Source: JANOMH01 sp031422295 (GTDB lineage Bacteria > Pseudomonadota > Alphaproteobacteria > Rhodobacterales > Rhodobacteraceae). Taken from it: 64,000 bases of DNA. The stretch is taken from NCBI GenBank assembly GCA_031422295.1, contig JANOQM010000058.1, positions 1-64,000 of the forward strand, in the 5' to 3' direction. This document shows, in pieces, positions 1 to 8,934 of the stretch (positions are counted from its first letter, which is position 1; the number at the start of each line of letters is the position of its first letter). The translations under genes were made by a program, and so were the position numbers. Under the pieces are notes generated by a model. The model saw nothing but the letters and a program-made list of their open reading frames with translations, made no database searches and was not told the DNA's origin.

Positions 1-1
1 A

Positions 2-424
2 ATCAACCTGACCGGCAATGCTGTGTCCCAGTCGTTTTTCGGCAATGCCGGGGCCAATCAGATTGACGGGCGCGAAGGGCAGGACACGATGACCGGCAAT
101 GGCGGGGCGGACCGGTTTGTATTCTCAACCGCCTTGGCCGCAACCAACGTTGATATCATTACAGATTTCGCCGTTGGCGTGGATGAGATCCTGCTAGAGG
201 GTGGGTTCTTTACCGGCATCGGCAACGGCGGGCTTGCGGCCACGCGGTTCCATGCCGGAACCGCCGGGCAGGCCACGACGGCCGATATGCGGATCATCTA
301 TGAAACCGATAACGGCAATCTGTGGTATGATGCGGATGGCAACGGCGCAGGCGTCCGGGTGCTGTTTGGCAATCTGCGGGGTGCGCCGGTGGGTGTGACG
401 TTCAACGATTTCACGGTGTTTTAA
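2..424 (+). CDS. C-terminal part of an RTX-type (hemolysin-type Ca-binding) protein, 5' truncated by window edge
   Basis: The reading frame is open from the window edge to the stop at 422-424, so only about 140 C-terminal residues are present and the real start lies upstream. Near residues 10-35 there are Gly/Asp-rich turns (GNAGANQIDGREGQD, MTGNGGADRF) like the nonapeptide repeats of calcium-binding RTX proteins. These are followed by DIITDFAVGVDEILL, which resembles the segment after the repeats in serralysin-type and other type I-secreted proteins. No catalytic domain is visible here. It converges with the glycosyltransferase gene downstream, overlapping its stop by a few bases. A type I system lies 44 kb away on the same window and could export it, which is inference. 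The family call is fairly safe; the function of the missing part is unknown. Confidence 0.75.
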   Translation: MNLTGNAVSQSFFGNAGANQIDGREGQDTMTGNGGADRFVFSTALAATNVDIITDFAVGVDEILLEGGFFTGIGNGGLAATRFHAGTAGQATTADMRIIYETDNGNLWYDADGNGAGVRVLFGNLRGAPVGVTFNDFTVF

Positions 425-2898
425 GGCAAGGTCGTGTCTTGCAACGCCTTGCGCGAGGCTGACCGCCGCCGCGCAAGATAGAGTTTGCCCAGATCACGGT
501 AGATCTGTTCAAGGGTCAGATGGGCAGTTGTATTGGCCGGGGCCCTGGCCAGGGCGCCCTGGCCATATAGTATGGCCATGTCAGCCCGGCCCAGCAGGCG
601 TGCCAGCTGGCTGGCCTTGGACCAGACATGCGCATTGCCGGGCACAGCTATCAGCGCGTCTTCGGCGGCAGACAGGGCGGCCTTGGGCAAGCCCTGCCGC
701 ACCAGCAGGTCGCACAGCATCAGGATCGGGGCGGTTTCAGCCGGGGCAATCTGGACAATCGCGGTCAAAATCGCACGGGCTCGGATGTCATCTTCCGGGG
801 TCTTGCGGCCCACCAGCGCCTTGGCCTGCTGCACGGCACGGCGCCAGTTCTGATGCAGGATCAGGATCCGGGCCGCGTCTTGTGGTCCCGGGTCTTGCAG
901 GTGTCCGGGCCTGTCTGCCCCGCCGTTTCGGTCCAGCCTGCGATAGCCGATGGCAAGTCCGGCCAGATCCAACCCGAGGGCCAGTTTCAGCAGGGCCCAC
1001 ACCGATAAACCCTGCCACCCGAAACCCTGTTGCTGCCAGACATCCGCCAGAACGGCCTTGTGACGGATCAGACACAGCCTCAGAACCTGCCGCCAGACCG
1101 CAGGCGGGGCCACAAAGCTGCTGAATGGCGGACAGGCCGCACGGCGGATAGCACGGGTCACACAATCGCGCAGAAACGGCACAAACCGGGTCGGATAGCG
1201 ATGCCGGGTCAACACGTCGGGGGCCCAGACCGGCGGGATGTTTCCGGGGATCCGGCTGTGGAATTCGCTATCCTCGGCGGCGCGCAAACCCGGCGCGAAA
1301 TAGCCATAGGAAGCGAACAGCCAGCGCGCATAGGACCGCCCGTAATGCACCACAGCTGCGGGGTCCAGATCGGGCCGCCTGCGCCAGTGCAGCAGCGCAT
1401 TGGCCGCCCGGCTGTAGATATTGCGCGGATCCTGCGGCACCACCGGGGTCGAGACCATCTGCGCCCCCGCTGCATGCCGGGCAATCCGGTTCCTGACCCA
1501 GCCCGGGGCGGCCAAACAATCGCTGGCCAGAAAGGCCACATAGGGGGCACGGGATGCGTCAATGCCGATATTGCGGGCGGCCCCGACGAACAGTCGCGCG
1601 CGGATATCGATCAGCACCACATGGTCCAACAGTCCGGCCAGCCGGGCTGTGGCATCGCCGCCACCGGAATTGACCACGATAATTTCGGCCCCCGTGTCTT
1701 GGTCAATCAAGGATTGCACGGCGGCGCGCAGGTCGGCGGGGGCGCGGTAGCCGATCACCACAACCGCCAGATCTGCCTGTGCCACGCGGCTGCCCCGGTG
1801 CAACCGGGCAGAACCGCTGACCCAGCGCCGCCAGTTCGCATCCGGACCGGCCATATCCTTGGGGAGGGGGGGCAGCCCCCGGGCCAGATCGGTCAGATAG
1901 CGGTTGGCCTTGCAGGTCCGCAAAGCAGCGGCAAGAACCGCCGCCGCCCCGGCCCTGTCCTGCCGTTGGGCCAGCGACCGGGCCTGCACTGACAGCCCGT
2001 AATTCAGCGCCAAGTTATGCGATGCCAAAAGCGCCACACACTCATCGACCAGCGCGTGATCGCCCGCCTCCAGATGCAGATGCGCCGCTACCGCAAGCAG
2101 ATCGGCATCTTCGGGGTCGGCGGCCACCATATCGCGCAGCACAAAGGCTGCTGCACGCTGCCCCTGATGGCGCAGACTGGTCTGCACATACAACAGCCTT
2201 GACCGGGCCGGATCGGGGCCGGGCGTGCCGATCGCGGTGATGGTGGGGGCCCAGAGCGCACCATCCTCGCTATGGGGCGGCAAAAACCCGCGCCCCACCG
2301 GGATCGGCTCAAGCACCATGCCCCGGTCATCGGCCAGATAATCATAGCCGATAGCCTGATGTCTGCGCTCCGGATCGGCGGCGGCATAGGTGTCGCGCCG
2401 GTGCTGGCGGCGTGCCTGGGTGGCCATGCGCAGATGATACAGATCATAGCCCGATTTCTGCAGGACCAGCCCGCTGGTATTGGCAAACCAATGCCCATGC
2501 AGCGCCGCCCCCGCCGCAGTTTGCGCAATGGCACAGGGAAACAGCCGGCTTTGGGTCTTGCGACCCCAGACGCCGTCCACCCGGTATTGATCCGGCCCAT
2601 ACATTTCGCGCAGCGTAAAGGTCCAGATGGTTTGAATACCGGGGGCGGTCATGGCCCGGATACTGTCGCGCAAGCCGGTCTCAAGCCGTTCATCGGGATC
2701 AATCGCCAGGATCCAATCCGCCCCCATCCGGCGCGCCGCCGCCAGCAACATGTCACGCCGGTCCGGCTCGGCGCTCAGCGATGCGGTCGCCTGACGGTCA
2801 TCCCAGCTGATCCAGGCATGCACCAGGGGACATAGGTTCTCCAGCAGTGCCGGTACCAAAGCCGCGTCATACCGATAAGAAAACAGCGCCACGATCAT
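421..2898 (-). CDS. Two-domain glycosyltransferase with C-terminal TPR-like region
   Basis: About 825 residues. The N-terminal third resembles family-2-like transferases: it opens with IVALFSYRYD and carries DPDERLE, a DxD-like nucleotide-sugar site. A TPR-like helical stretch follows. Around residues 400-620 there is a second GT2 domain with LAVVVIGYRAPADLRAAV, IIVVNSGGGD and a degenerate FLASDC in the DxD place. The last 120 residues again look like TPR helices. The frame can be extended to a GTG at 2955, but an ATG at 2896-2898 has GGAGAG just upstream and starts directly with the first beta strand, so I prefer it. Probably a cytoplasmic enzyme of polysaccharide assembly; donor and acceptor cannot be told. 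The second DxD is altered, so one domain may be inactive. Confidence 0.75.
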   Translation of the reverse strand: MIVALFSYRYDAALVPALLENLCPLVHAWISWDDRQATASLSAEPDRRDMLLAAARRMGADWILAIDPDERLETGLRDSIRAMTAPGIQTIWTFTLREMYGPDQYRVDGVWGRKTQSRLFPCAIAQTAAGAALHGHWFANTSGLVLQKSGYDLYHLRMATQARRQHRRDTYAAADPERRHQAIGYDYLADDRGMVLEPIPVGRGFLPPHSEDGALWAPTITAIGTPGPDPARSRLLYVQTSLRHQGQRAAAFVLRDMVAADPEDADLLAVAAHLHLEAGDHALVDECVALLASHNLALNYGLSVQARSLAQRQDRAGAAAVLAAALRTCKANRYLTDLARGLPPLPKDMAGPDANWRRWVSGSARLHRGSRVAQADLAVVVIGYRAPADLRAAVQSLIDQDTGAEIIVVNSGGGDATARLAGLLDHVVLIDIRARLFVGAARNIGIDASRAPYVAFLASDCLAAPGWVRNRIARHAAGAQMVSTPVVPQDPRNIYSRAANALLHWRRRPDLDPAAVVHYGRSYARWLFASYGYFAPGLRAAEDSEFHSRIPGNIPPVWAPDVLTRHRYPTRFVPFLRDCVTRAIRRAACPPFSSFVAPPAVWRQVLRLCLIRHKAVLADVWQQQGFGWQGLSVWALLKLALGLDLAGLAIGYRRLDRNGGADRPGHLQDPGPQDAARILILHQNWRRAVQQAKALVGRKTPEDDIRARAILTAIVQIAPAETAPILMLCDLLVRQGLPKAALSAAEDALIAVPGNAHVWSKASQLARLLGRADMAILYGQGALARAPANTTAHLTLEQIYRDLGKLYLARRRSASRKALQDTTLP

Positions 2899-3034
2899 CG
2901 GCTCTCCGGGGGCCGGGGATCGGACAAGAAAGGTCTGCAACGTCACAATAAACACCGATTCAAAGACTGGTGTTTACCATATGTGTTTGAGTCTGAATAA
3001 CAAGATTAGGTTTGGGTGTCAGCGTCCCATGCCC

Positions 3035-4057
3035 CTATTTGTCGTAATAGTCCCGATACCAGTCCACAAACCGGGCAATCCCGTCCCGGACATCAGTCTG
3101 CGGGCTGTAGCCCGTCAACTGCTGCAACAATGTCGCATCGGCCCATGTCGCAGACACATCGCCGGGCTGCATATCGGTGTAATTGCGCACAGCCTTGCGC
3201 CCCAGACAGGCCTCGATGGCGGCGATGAAATCCAGCAGTGGCACTGGGGTGGAATTGCCAATATTGACCACACGCCAAGGGGCTATGGGGGATAAGCTGT
3301 CGGCTGCAGGTGTCACGCTGTCCACAGGGCGCTCTGCCGGTTTTGATGGCACCACATCCATCAACAGGCGGATTGCCCGGACCAGATCACCCACATAGGT
3401 GAAATCGCGTGCCATGTTGCCATGGTTGTAGATATCGATCGGCTGCCCGTCCAAGATCGCCGCGGTGAACCTGAACAGCGCCATATCGGGCCGCCCCCAG
3501 GGCCCGTAGACCGTAAAAAACCGAAAACATGTGACCGGCAGGCCCCACAGATGGGCATAGACATGGCCCATGCCCTCGGTGGCTTTTTTGGTTGCGGCAT
3601 AGATGGTCAGGGGCAAATCGGCTGTATCAGACTCTGAAAACGGCATCTGCGTATTGCCGCCATAGACCGACGAGGTCGAGGCCATCATCAGATGGCGCAC
3701 TCCGCACCGGCGGGCGGCCTCTAATACACTCAGCGTGCCGATCACATTGGCTTGCAGATAGGCCCCCGGTGCCTGCAATGAATAGCGCACGCCGGCCTGT
3801 GCAGCCAGATGCACGATGATGTCGGGTGCAAAAGCATCGGCTGTCGCCTCAAACAGCGGCTGATCCTCGAGCAAGCCTGCGGTGCAACTGAACCTTGGGT
3901 GTTGCAGCAGCAAGGCATGGCGGCGCTGTTTCAGGCGGATGTCATAATAATCAGTCATCCCGTCATAGCCGTGGACGACACAGCCTTCGGCCAGCAGCAG
4001 CTGGGCCAGGTGGTAGCCAATAAACCCGGCACTGCCGGTAATCAGAACGCGGAACAT
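3035..4057 (-). CDS. UDP-glucuronate 4-epimerase (NAD-dependent SDR)
   Basis: A 340-residue extended short-chain dehydrogenase. The N-terminal Rossmann motif GSAGFIG binds NAD, STSSVYG and YAATKKATE give the catalytic Ser/Tyr/Lys, and FFTVYGPWGRPDMA is typical of UDP-glucuronate/galacturonate 4-epimerases rather than UDP-glucose epimerase. It would convert UDP-glucuronate, made by the Ugd encoded at 52.5-53.7 kb, into UDP-galacturonate in the cytosol. There is an insertion-like stretch around residues 240-260 (PAERPVDSVTPAADS) of low complexity that is not expected in the family and lies in a surface region. The gene is transcribed away from manC; the space between them holds two minisatellites. 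Confidence 0.88.
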   Translation of the reverse strand: MFRVLITGSAGFIGYHLAQLLLAEGCVVHGYDGMTDYYDIRLKQRRHALLLQHPRFSCTAGLLEDQPLFEATADAFAPDIIVHLAAQAGVRYSLQAPGAYLQANVIGTLSVLEAARRCGVRHLMMASTSSVYGGNTQMPFSESDTADLPLTIYAATKKATEGMGHVYAHLWGLPVTCFRFFTVYGPWGRPDMALFRFTAAILDGQPIDIYNHGNMARDFTYVGDLVRAIRLLMDVVPSKPAERPVDSVTPAADSLSPIAPWRVVNIGNSTPVPLLDFIAAIEACLGRKAVRNYTDMQPGDVSATWADATLLQQLTGYSPQTDVRDGIARFVDWYRDYYDK

Positions 4058-4116
4058 CCGGGCCCTATCTGTTGCGCTGACACGGTCCCACGGATGGCAT
4101 GGGCAGTCCGGCCAGT

Positions 4117-4186
4117 CTAGCCAAATCGGGCCAGCTAAATCGGGCCAGCTAAATCAGGCCAGCTAAATCAGGCCAGCCAAATCGGG
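4117..4186. repeat. 14-bp tandem repeat, five units
   Basis: Five consecutive 14-bp units of the type ccagctaaatcggg (4117, 4131, 4145, 4159, 4173), with one or two changes between units and a partial sixth copy after them. They lie in the 367-bp space between the divergent epimerase and manC genes. Apart from these and the next repeat I see no gene or clear promoter in this gap. Confidence 0.9.
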
Positions 4187-4200
4187 CCAGTTTTGGGCCC

Positions 4201-4248
4201 ATGCCCCCGTTCATGCCCCCGTTCATGCTCCCGTCCATGCCCCGGGTT
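4201..4248. repeat. 12-bp tandem repeat, four units
   Basis: Units of atgcccccgttc at 4201 and 4213 are identical; those at 4225 and 4237 have diverged. It follows the 14-bp repeat after only 14 bases, so two unrelated tandem arrays sit side by side upstream of manC. Confidence 0.88.
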
Positions 4249-4424
4249 GCCAGCAACTTTGACAGGCGGATTACCCGTTGCTGCAACGGGCCAAGATGGG
4301 TATCTGGGCGGGGACTGACATTGGCGGCTCCCGGGCTGAGGGACTGGCGCGCAAGACGCTGCAACCCGCCCGTTAATATCCTGCGCAGCCCGACCCAAGG
4401 CTGCCTGACAAAGGTTGAACTGCA

Positions 4425-5846
4425 GTGATTACGCCTGTCCTGTTATGCGGTGGTTCTGGTACCCGGCTATGGCCGTTGTCGCGCAAAAGCTATCCCAAGC
4501 AGTTTTCGGCACTGATCGGCGGGGACAGCCTGTTTCAGGCCTCGGCCGGGCGGCTGGCGGGGGCGGATTTTGCCGCCCCGGTGGTGGTCACGGCAGATGC
4601 GTTCCGGTTTATCGTTACCGAACAGCTGGCGCAGGCCGGTATCGTGCCCGGCGCCGTGCTGATCGAACCCGATGGCCGCGATACAGGCCCCGCTGTACTG
4701 GCCGCCGCCCTGCATCTGGCCGCAACCGACCCCGAGGGGCTGATGCTGGTGGCCCCGTCCGATCATGTGATCCCGGATGCGGCCTTGTTTGCGGCCACGG
4801 TGGCCGCCGCCGTGCCTGCAGCACAAACCGGGCAGATCGTTACCTTTGGGATTGCGCCGGACCGGGCTGAGACCGGCTATGGCTATCTGGAACTGGACGC
4901 TGCCCCCGATCTGACAGCGCCGCCCGCGCCGCAGTCCTTGCGCGGTTTTGTGGAAAAACCGGATATGGCCCGCGCCACGGCCATGCTGGCCGAAGGCCGC
5001 TATCTGTGGAATGCCGGGCTGTTCCTGTTTCGCGTCTCGACCGTGATTGCGGCGTTCCGCGCCCATGCGCCTGCCCTGCTGGAGCAGGTGCAGGCCGCCG
5101 TGGACGGCGCAACGGCCGATCTGGGGTTTTTGCGCCTTGCCGCCGGGCCATGGCGCCAGATCAAACCGATCTCGATTGATTATGCGGTGATGGAAAAGGC
5201 TGCCAATCTGGCGGTGGTGCCGTTTGCCGGACGCTGGTCCGATCTGGGCGACTGGGCGGCGGTCTGGCGCGAAACCGCGGATCCGCAGGGGGTGGCCCTG
5301 TCGGGGGCCGCACTGGCCGTGGATTGCACTGCTACATTGCTGCGCTCTGAGGCGCCGGGCCAAAAGATCGTCGGTATTGGCCTGACCGATATTGTGGCCA
5401 TCGCCATGCCCGATGCCGTGCTGATCGCCCACAAGGACCGTACCCAGGAGGTCAAGCAGGCCGTCGCCGCCCTCAAAGCCGAAGGCGCCAAACAGGCCGA
5501 GACATTCCCCCGCGATCACCGGCCCTGGGGCTGGTTCGAAAGTCTGGCGATGGGCGAGCGGTTTCAGGTCAAACGCATCGTCGTGCATCCGGGTGCGGCG
5601 CTATCGCTGCAAAGCCATCATCACCGGTCAGAACACTGGATCGTGGTCCAGGGCACGGCGAAAGTCACTGTGAATGCCGAGGTCCGCCTGATTTCGGAAA
5701 ACCAGTCGGTCTATATTCCGCTGGGCGCGGTCCACCGGATGGAAAACCCCGGCAAACTGGACATGGTCCTGATCGAAGTGCAGACTGGCAGCTATCTGGG
5801 CGAAGATGACATCATCCGCTATGAGGATGTATATGCGCGGGATTGA
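4425..5846 (+). CDS. manC: Mannose-1-phosphate guanylyltransferase / mannose-6-phosphate isomerase (bifunctional)
   Basis: 473 residues, the full length of the type II bifunctional family. The N-terminal nucleotidyltransferase carries GGSGTRLWPLSRKSYPKQF near residues 9-27, the APSDHVI metal site, and GFVEKP. The C-terminal cupin has RPWGWFESL and a metal-binding HHHRSEHW near residue 400, then HRMENPG. It makes GDP-mannose from mannose-1-phosphate and can supply mannose-6-phosphate from fructose-6-phosphate. The start is GTG at 4425. No phosphomannomutase is present in the window, so that step must be supplied elsewhere. The stop codon lies inside a 15-bp duplication. Confidence 0.95.
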   Translation: MITPVLLCGGSGTRLWPLSRKSYPKQFSALIGGDSLFQASAGRLAGADFAAPVVVTADAFRFIVTEQLAQAGIVPGAVLIEPDGRDTGPAVLAAALHLAATDPEGLMLVAPSDHVIPDAALFAATVAAAVPAAQTGQIVTFGIAPDRAETGYGYLELDAAPDLTAPPAPQSLRGFVEKPDMARATAMLAEGRYLWNAGLFLFRVSTVIAAFRAHAPALLEQVQAAVDGATADLGFLRLAAGPWRQIKPISIDYAVMEKAANLAVVPFAGRWSDLGDWAAVWRETADPQGVALSGAALAVDCTATLLRSEAPGQKIVGIGLTDIVAIAMPDAVLIAHKDRTQEVKQAVAALKAEGAKQAETFPRDHRPWGWFESLAMGERFQVKRIVVHPGAALSLQSHHHRSEHWIVVQGTAKVTVNAEVRLISENQSVYIPLGAVHRMENPGKLDMVLIEVQTGSYLGEDDIIRYEDVYARD

Positions 5847-5867
5847 TCGGCCCGGGATTGATCGGCC
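5838..5867. repeat. 15-bp tandem duplication across the manC stop codon
   Basis: Two identical 15-bp copies of cgggattgatcggcc (5838-5852, 5853-5867). The manC stop TGA (5844-5846) is in the first copy, so the second copy would restore the same sequence in a different position after the gene. Confidence 0.9.
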
Positions 5868-6073
5868 CGGGGGGGGAGTACCGGGGGTGAGGGGGGAATG
5901 CCGCATCGGCGGTTCCCTGCCTTGGGCGCATTTTGCCTAAGGCGCTGGACGAAAAGGGTTTGCACCCCGGATGCAGGATGCTCTAATCGCTGCGGGCAGA
6001 GGTTTTTTAGCCAGACATGACCGCCCTGCCGCCCGACCCAATACTGCCTGATTCCGACCCACAAGGACGACCC

Positions 6074-7336
6074 ATGCGCTTTACCACACCACGCCGGATC
6101 CTGATCGTTGTGGAAAACCTGCCGGTGCCGCTGGACCGGCGGGTCTGGCTCGAGGCGACAACGCTGGTGCAGGCGGGCTATGAAGTGTCGGTGATCTGCC
6201 CGATGGCGCGCGGCTGGACCGCCGCCCATGAGGTGATCGAGGGTGTGCATATCTGGCGCCATCCGCAACCCGCCGAGGCGCATGCCGGGGCGGTGGCCTA
6301 TGCCCGCGAATATGGCAATGCCCTGCGCCACTGGTTCCGGCTGGCCCGGCTGATCTGGCGGGTGCGCGGGTTCGATGTGATCCAGGGCTGTAATCCGCCC
6401 GACCTCGTGTTCCTGCTGGCGCTGTGGTACCGGCTGTGGGGCGTGCGCTATATGTTCGACCACCATGACGTCTGCCCGGAACTGTTCGAGGCCAAGTTCG
6501 GCAAGCGCGGTTTGCTCTACAAGATCATGCTGGTCTGGGAACGGCTGACTTTTGCCACGGCGTCGGTATCCATCGCCACCAATGACAGTTTTAAGGCCAT
6601 AGCACAGCGTCGCGGCCGGATGGACCCGCAGGATGTGTTTGTCGTCCGCTCTGCCCCGCAGATCGAGAATTTCAAGATCATGCCGGTGGACCCCGCCCAT
6701 AAAAACGGCGCATCGACCCTGATGGGCTATGTCGGCGTGATTGGCCAGCAGGAAGGCATGGATCTGCTGGCGATTGCCGCCGACCATCTGATCCGGGTGT
6801 TGGGCAAGACCGATGTGCATTTCGTGATCATCGGCTTTGGCTCGCATCTGGAAGAGGTCAAACGCGATGTGGCGGCGCGCGGACTAAGCAGCCATTTCAC
6901 CTTTACCGGGGCGTTGTTTGGCCAGGCGATGCTGGCCGTGCTGAACAGTATCGATATCGGCGTATCGCCCGACCCCAAGAATACGATGAACGATATTTCC
7001 ACGATGAACAAAGTCATGGAATACATGACGTTGGAAAAGCCGGTGGTGCAGTTTGACCTGATCGAGGGCCGGGTCTCGGCGGGCGAGGCCTCGGTCTATG
7101 CCCGGGCCAATGACCCACTGGATTTTGCCGCAAAAATCGCCGGGTTGATCGATGATCCTGCTGCCTGTCGCCGGATGGGTCAGCAAGGCCGCGCCCGGGT
7201 GCTGGAGCATCTGTCCTGGGAACATTCCGGCCCGGTCCTGCTGGCCGCCTATGACCGGATTTTTGCTAAGGCAGGCCGGGACGCGGTGCATAGCCGTCCG
7301 GCCCCGGCGGCCGAGGCCCAGATCAACCAGCCCTGA
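6074..7336 (+). CDS. Glycosyltransferase family 4
   Basis: About 420 residues with the GT-B layout. The N-terminal half has RRILIVVENLPVPLDRR and a DxxQGCNPPD-type acceptor-side region; the C-terminal half holds MGYVGVIGQQEGMDLL, then MNKVMEYMTLEKPVVQF with the acidic residues used for donor binding in GT4 enzymes. The frame is open from 6017, but the ATG at 6074 is preceded by AAGGACG at normal spacing and begins at the first conserved strand, so I take that. It likely adds a sugar to the lipid-linked repeat unit at the inner membrane. The sugar is not predictable. The stop codon sits in a tandem repeat. Confidence 0.85.
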   Translation: MRFTTPRRILIVVENLPVPLDRRVWLEATTLVQAGYEVSVICPMARGWTAAHEVIEGVHIWRHPQPAEAHAGAVAYAREYGNALRHWFRLARLIWRVRGFDVIQGCNPPDLVFLLALWYRLWGVRYMFDHHDVCPELFEAKFGKRGLLYKIMLVWERLTFATASVSIATNDSFKAIAQRRGRMDPQDVFVVRSAPQIENFKIMPVDPAHKNGASTLMGYVGVIGQQEGMDLLAIAADHLIRVLGKTDVHFVIIGFGSHLEEVKRDVAARGLSSHFTFTGALFGQAMLAVLNSIDIGVSPDPKNTMNDISTMNKVMEYMTLEKPVVQFDLIEGRVSAGEASVYARANDPLDFAAKIAGLIDDPAACRRMGQQGRARVLEHLSWEHSGPVLLAAYDRIFAKAGRDAVHSRPAPAAEAQINQP

Positions 7337-7376
7337 TCAACTGGCCCCAATCAACTGGCCCCAATCAACTGGCCCT
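7321..7376. repeat. 14-bp tandem repeat, four units, across the GT4 stop codon
   Basis: Units at 7321, 7335, 7349 and 7363 of the form (g/a)atcaactggcccc, the third and fourth nearly identical. The GT4 stop TGA at 7334-7336 bridges units one and two. Confidence 0.9.
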
Positions 7377-7400
7377 GATATTTTCCAGCTCAGGCCCTAT

Positions 7401-7430
7401 TCAGATCGGGTCAGATCGGGTCAGATCGGA
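7401..7430. repeat. 10-bp tandem repeat, three units, across the rhomboid stop codon
   Basis: Three units of tcagatcggg (7401, 7411, 7421, the last with one change). The rhomboid gene on the minus strand stops at 7421-7423, inside the third unit. Confidence 0.9.
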
Positions 7431-8143
7431 TTTGGCCGCGCAACCCGAAACCGGATCAGCAGGGCCGCCGCCACAGCTCCGGCCAGAAATCCGCCCAGAT
7501 GGGTTTCCCAGGCCAGCTGGCCCTGTTCCAACACCCAGATCAACCCATTGAGCCCGATCAGGGCCAGAGTCAGCATCACCGCAGGCCCGCAGGCCGCCCA
7601 ACTGCGCAGGCCGCTGTGATGCCGGTCCTGCCATTGCGCGCCGATCCAGAGGGCTGCAAGGCCGAATATCGCCCCCGATGCCCCCACCATCGGGGCCGGA
7701 TTGCGTGACAAGGCCCCAAAGCCTGCGGCCCCGCCCAGCAGGGCCGCCAGATACAACCCGATAAACAGGCGGGGCGACCAGCGCCCGATGATCCGCTGCC
7801 CCAGCCAGCCCAGCCCCAGCAGATTGCCGGCCAGGTGCCACAGGCCGGTATGCAAAAACCCATAGCTGAAAAACATCACCACTGGCTGGGCCGCATAATT
7901 GGGTTCCCATCCATACAGCAGCCCGGCCCAGAATGCGCCGTATTGATAGGCCAGCAGCCGCCAGCGCGGCGATCCGATCAGCCCCCAATCGGCCAGAACC
8001 AGTGCAATTTCGGGCAGGCAGGTCAGCACGATCAGCACGATCAGCACGACATGCAGGCGCCGTGGTCGCAACAGGCCGGGCAACAGCTGCACCTTATCCG
8101 GTTGCGGACCGTCATCTTCTGAAAGTCGTATATCCCTGTTCAT
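7421..8143 (-). CDS. Rhomboid-family intramembrane serine protease
   Basis: About 240 residues, mostly membrane segments. The catalytic serine is in VGASGAIFGL (about residue 156 from the chosen start), HTGLWHLAGN provides the His/Asn of the oxyanion site, and WETHLGGFLAG carries the catalytic histidine (about residue 216). Such enzymes cut transmembrane helices within the bilayer. The frame is open to 8203; the ATG at 8141-8143 gives a soluble N-terminal tail (MNRDIRLSED) of normal length, although its ribosome site is weak. A 9-bp repeat near 8021-8050 codes for LIVLIVL in the first helix. The gene sits between exopolysaccharide enzymes and the exosortase locus, so a role in processing surface proteins is possible but not shown. 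It converges with the GT4 gene. Confidence 0.88.
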   Translation of the reverse strand: MNRDIRLSEDDGPQPDKVQLLPGLLRPRRLHVVLIVLIVLTCLPEIALVLADWGLIGSPRWRLLAYQYGAFWAGLLYGWEPNYAAQPVVMFFSYGFLHTGLWHLAGNLLGLGWLGQRIIGRWSPRLFIGLYLAALLGGAAGFGALSRNPAPMVGASGAIFGLAALWIGAQWQDRHHSGLRSWAACGPAVMLTLALIGLNGLIWVLEQGQLAWETHLGGFLAGAVAAALLIRFRVARPNPI

Positions 8144-8419
8144 CTGGCAGGTGTGCCCGCAGCCGCCGCAAGCGGCAAGTGTCTGTAACACCCACGCCAT
8201 CAATTACCGGCAGAGGTATGCTGCCTTGATCTGGCCACAAGTCCGGCAATAATTTGCCTGAATAATGTCCGATCACAGCAACATCATGCCGATCCGCAAT
8301 GCCCCCGACCAAACACTTGGACATGACGCGAAGAATCAGGTTTAAACTAAACCCTAGGATGTATTGCTGTGGATGTAACACATCGGCAGCGGGTATTTCA
8401 AAGGAAGGAAGCGCTCACG

Positions 8420-8635
8420 ATGTTTTGGACGTTCTTTGTTTTGGCCTATGTTGGCATCGCTGTTCTGTCGATTGTGATGACAGTGAAAGAACATCAGGCG
8501 GGCAACCCGCATGATCTGATCGGATTGATCGCGGGTGGGCTTGCCTGCCTGTTCTGGCCCGTCGCGGCTGTGTTGCTGTTTCTTGCGGTCAGCCTCAGGG
8601 CTGACACTGCAGATCAGGCGCAGCGCACGATCTGA
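8420..8635 (+). CDS. Small two-helix membrane protein, unknown
   Basis: 71 residues from the ATG at 8420 with AAGGAAGG further upstream. Two hydrophobic segments (FWTFFVLAYVGIAVLSIVM and LIAGGLACLFWPVAAVLLFL) are separated by a short charged loop KEHQAGNPHD; the tail is polar. I do not recognise a family. It stands alone between the rhomboid and the first VPLPA-CTERM gene. The flanking gaps (8144-8419 and 8636-8934) show nothing I can name. Confidence 0.6.
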   Translation: MFWTFFVLAYVGIAVLSIVMTVKEHQAGNPHDLIGLIAGGLACLFWPVAAVLLFLAVSLRADTADQAQRTI

Positions 8636-8934
8636 TCATGTCATAGGTCTCGAATCGTCGCAGTGTGGCGGACTACTGTGGTCTTGCCCGCGCAGTTACG
8701 TGGATAATCCCGGATTAATCGTCAGATTGACTGGGACAGTGTAACCTATTCTCAACCAATTTCTCTAAATGTGGCCGGAGTATGGCGAGACTCTCCCGGC
8801 CCATGTCCGTTTGTGCTATCAACGCCCCTGACACGCCGGTCATAGTCCGGTGTTCGGGAGGGGTGTTTTGTGCGTCTGAGTGGCTGTTTGTGGGTATCGG
8901 GTTGTCCTGTATCAAGTTGGCGGTGGGTCCGCTG

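Noticed and set aside
4117..4248. Repeats considered as a CRISPR array
   Set aside because: Units are directly adjacent with no spacers, and no cas gene is present.
8112..8381. Short minus frame containing PVIDGVGV, reminiscent of the end of hydantoin/Asp racemases
   Set aside because: Too short, overlaps the rhomboid start, and the likeness is limited to a few residues.
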